A stretch of 5,678 nucleotides of DNA from Anaerolineales bacterium. GTDB lineage: Bacteria; Chloroflexota; Anaerolineae; 4572-78; J111. The stretch spans positions 1 through 5,678 of the forward strand of contig JAAUSP010000506.1 in assembly GCA_012032575.1 (NCBI GenBank), in the 5' to 3' direction. Each line of letters opens with the position of its first letter. Position 1 is the first letter of the stretch. Shown one piece after another: positions 5,091 through 5,678 of this stretch. The position numbers were made by a program, and so were the translations under genes. A model generated the notes under the pieces. The model had not been told where the DNA came from. It saw nothing but the letters and a program-made list of their open reading frames with translations, and made no database searches.

Positions 5091-5678
5091 TTGAGCAACA
5101 TCGTAGCCATCCAAAGTATCGCCCAACACGTGGGCGAAGAAGTAACTATTCAGGGCTGGCTTTATGCCCGTACCGATAAAGGTAAATTACAGTTTCTCCA
5201 GGTACGCGATGGCACCGGCACCATGCAGGCCGTGCTCTTTCGCGGCAATGTGCCGGATGAGCGGCTGGCGCAGATGCTGGATCACTTCACGCAGTACGTC
5301 GGATCCTCGCCGGAGCAATCACCGGCCATCCTCTGCGCCATCGCCCACATGCAGACAGACCGCGGCGTGTGGTACCCCATGGGCGGCACCGGTGCAGTCC
5401 CCAAAGCACTGCGCAAGCTTGGCGGTGAATTGGGTGTGAACTTTGTCAACGGTGTACAGGTGCGTCGGATCCTCCGTGAAAATGGCCGCGTGGTCGGCGT
5501 GGAGACCAAGGAAGGTTCACGTTTCGAGGCTGATGCAGTGATCTCCAACATGGATGCCCTGCGCACCTATCGTGAACTGGTGGGTGGAACGGAGGCTCAG
5601 CGCTTTGAATCACGGCGAAGCTTCGAGCCTGCCTGTTCTGGTGTGGTGCTGTATCTGGGTTTGAAACAGCGCTACGAA
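5091..5678 (+). CDS. Chimeric ORF: asparaginyl-tRNA synthetase N-terminus joined in frame to a CrtI-like phytoene desaturase segment, partial (runs off right edge)
   Basis: Of 196 visible residues, 1-54 match the OB-fold anticodon-binding start of bacterial AsnRS (AsnS): VTIQGWLYARTDKGKLQFLQ (18-37), VRDGTGTMQAVLFRGNV (38-54). From about 55 the frame continues as the middle of a CrtI-family carotenoid desaturase: HFTQYVGSSPEQSPAI (65-80), AHMQTDRGVWYPMGGTGAVP (85-104), ELGV (113-116), GRVVGVETKEG (132-142), ADAVISNMD (147-155), PACSGVVLYLGL (180-191). These fit desaturases such as those of Planctomycetes. The AsnRS class II catalytic core is missing, as is the CrtI N-terminal GxGxxG fold (about 200 residues), so neither activity is expected from what is visible. 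The join lies near 5250-5260. It has a near-perfect Shine-Dalgarno and probably shares a transcript with the gene ending at 5071. Both halves are confidently recognised; whether the join is biological or an assembly artefact is not decidable here. Confidence 0.85.
   Translation, partial: MSNIVAIQSIAQHVGEEVTIQGWLYARTDKGKLQFLQVRDGTGTMQAVLFRGNVPDERLAQMLDHFTQYVGSSPEQSPAILCAIAHMQTDRGVWYPMGGTGAVPKALRKLGGELGVNFVNGVQVRRILRENGRVVGVETKEGSRFEADAVISNMDALRTYRELVGGTEAQRFESRRSFEPACSGVVLYLGLKQRYE

Noticed and set aside
4685..5110. 141-residue open frame on the minus strand
   Set aside because: It is antisense to the 4736 gene, which has a good Shine-Dalgarno and is followed by another plus-strand gene.
5282..5566. 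94-residue open frame on the minus strand
   Set aside because: It is antisense to the CrtI-like segment, which has strong family motifs.

Overview
The window is moderately GC-rich bacterial DNA with compact genes, one clear TTG start and good Shine-Dalgarno sites. The gene mix (a NitT/TauT-type ABC ATPase, a DUF1801 protein, a DUF2723 membrane glycosyltransferase and a diverged CoxM-like protein) would suit an uncultured Chloroflexota-type or similar environmental bacterium. That placement is a weak inference: no rRNA or strong marker gene is present.

Layout. Bases 1-585 (minus strand) hold the N-terminal 195 residues of an ABC transporter ATPase that runs off the left edge; it has its own promoter and a perfect 20-nt dyad in its leader. 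Bases 586-1161 lack a convincing gene but are rich in signals: three same-strand DnaA-box 9-mers at an exact 21-bp period, a sigma70-type promoter facing right, a leader with competing hairpins, and a possible gene relic. A DUF1801 gene follows (1162-1578, plus). Bases 1579-1827 separate two convergent genes and carry a 96-bp TGTCATT...AATGACA inverted-repeat element and some small repeats.

Bases 4553-1828 (minus) form a likely two-gene operon: a large polytopic DUF2723/TMEM260-type glycosyltransferase, then 17 bp downstream a short CoxM-like flavoprotein fragment interrupted by a 7-bp tandem repeat. A divergent promoter region (4554-4735) separates this operon from a rightward pair: a 111-residue unknown protein, then a partial gene at 5091 that runs off the right edge.

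The right-edge gene is the most unusual object. Its first ~54 residues are the OB-fold start of an asparaginyl-tRNA synthetase. From about residue 55 the same frame continues as the middle of a phytoene-desaturase (CrtI)-like oxidoreductase. It lacks, within the window, the AsnRS catalytic core and the CrtI N-terminal dinucleotide-binding fold. It is either an assembly chimera or a real deletion/recombination product, and read-level evidence would decide. No single pathway links all the genes here.
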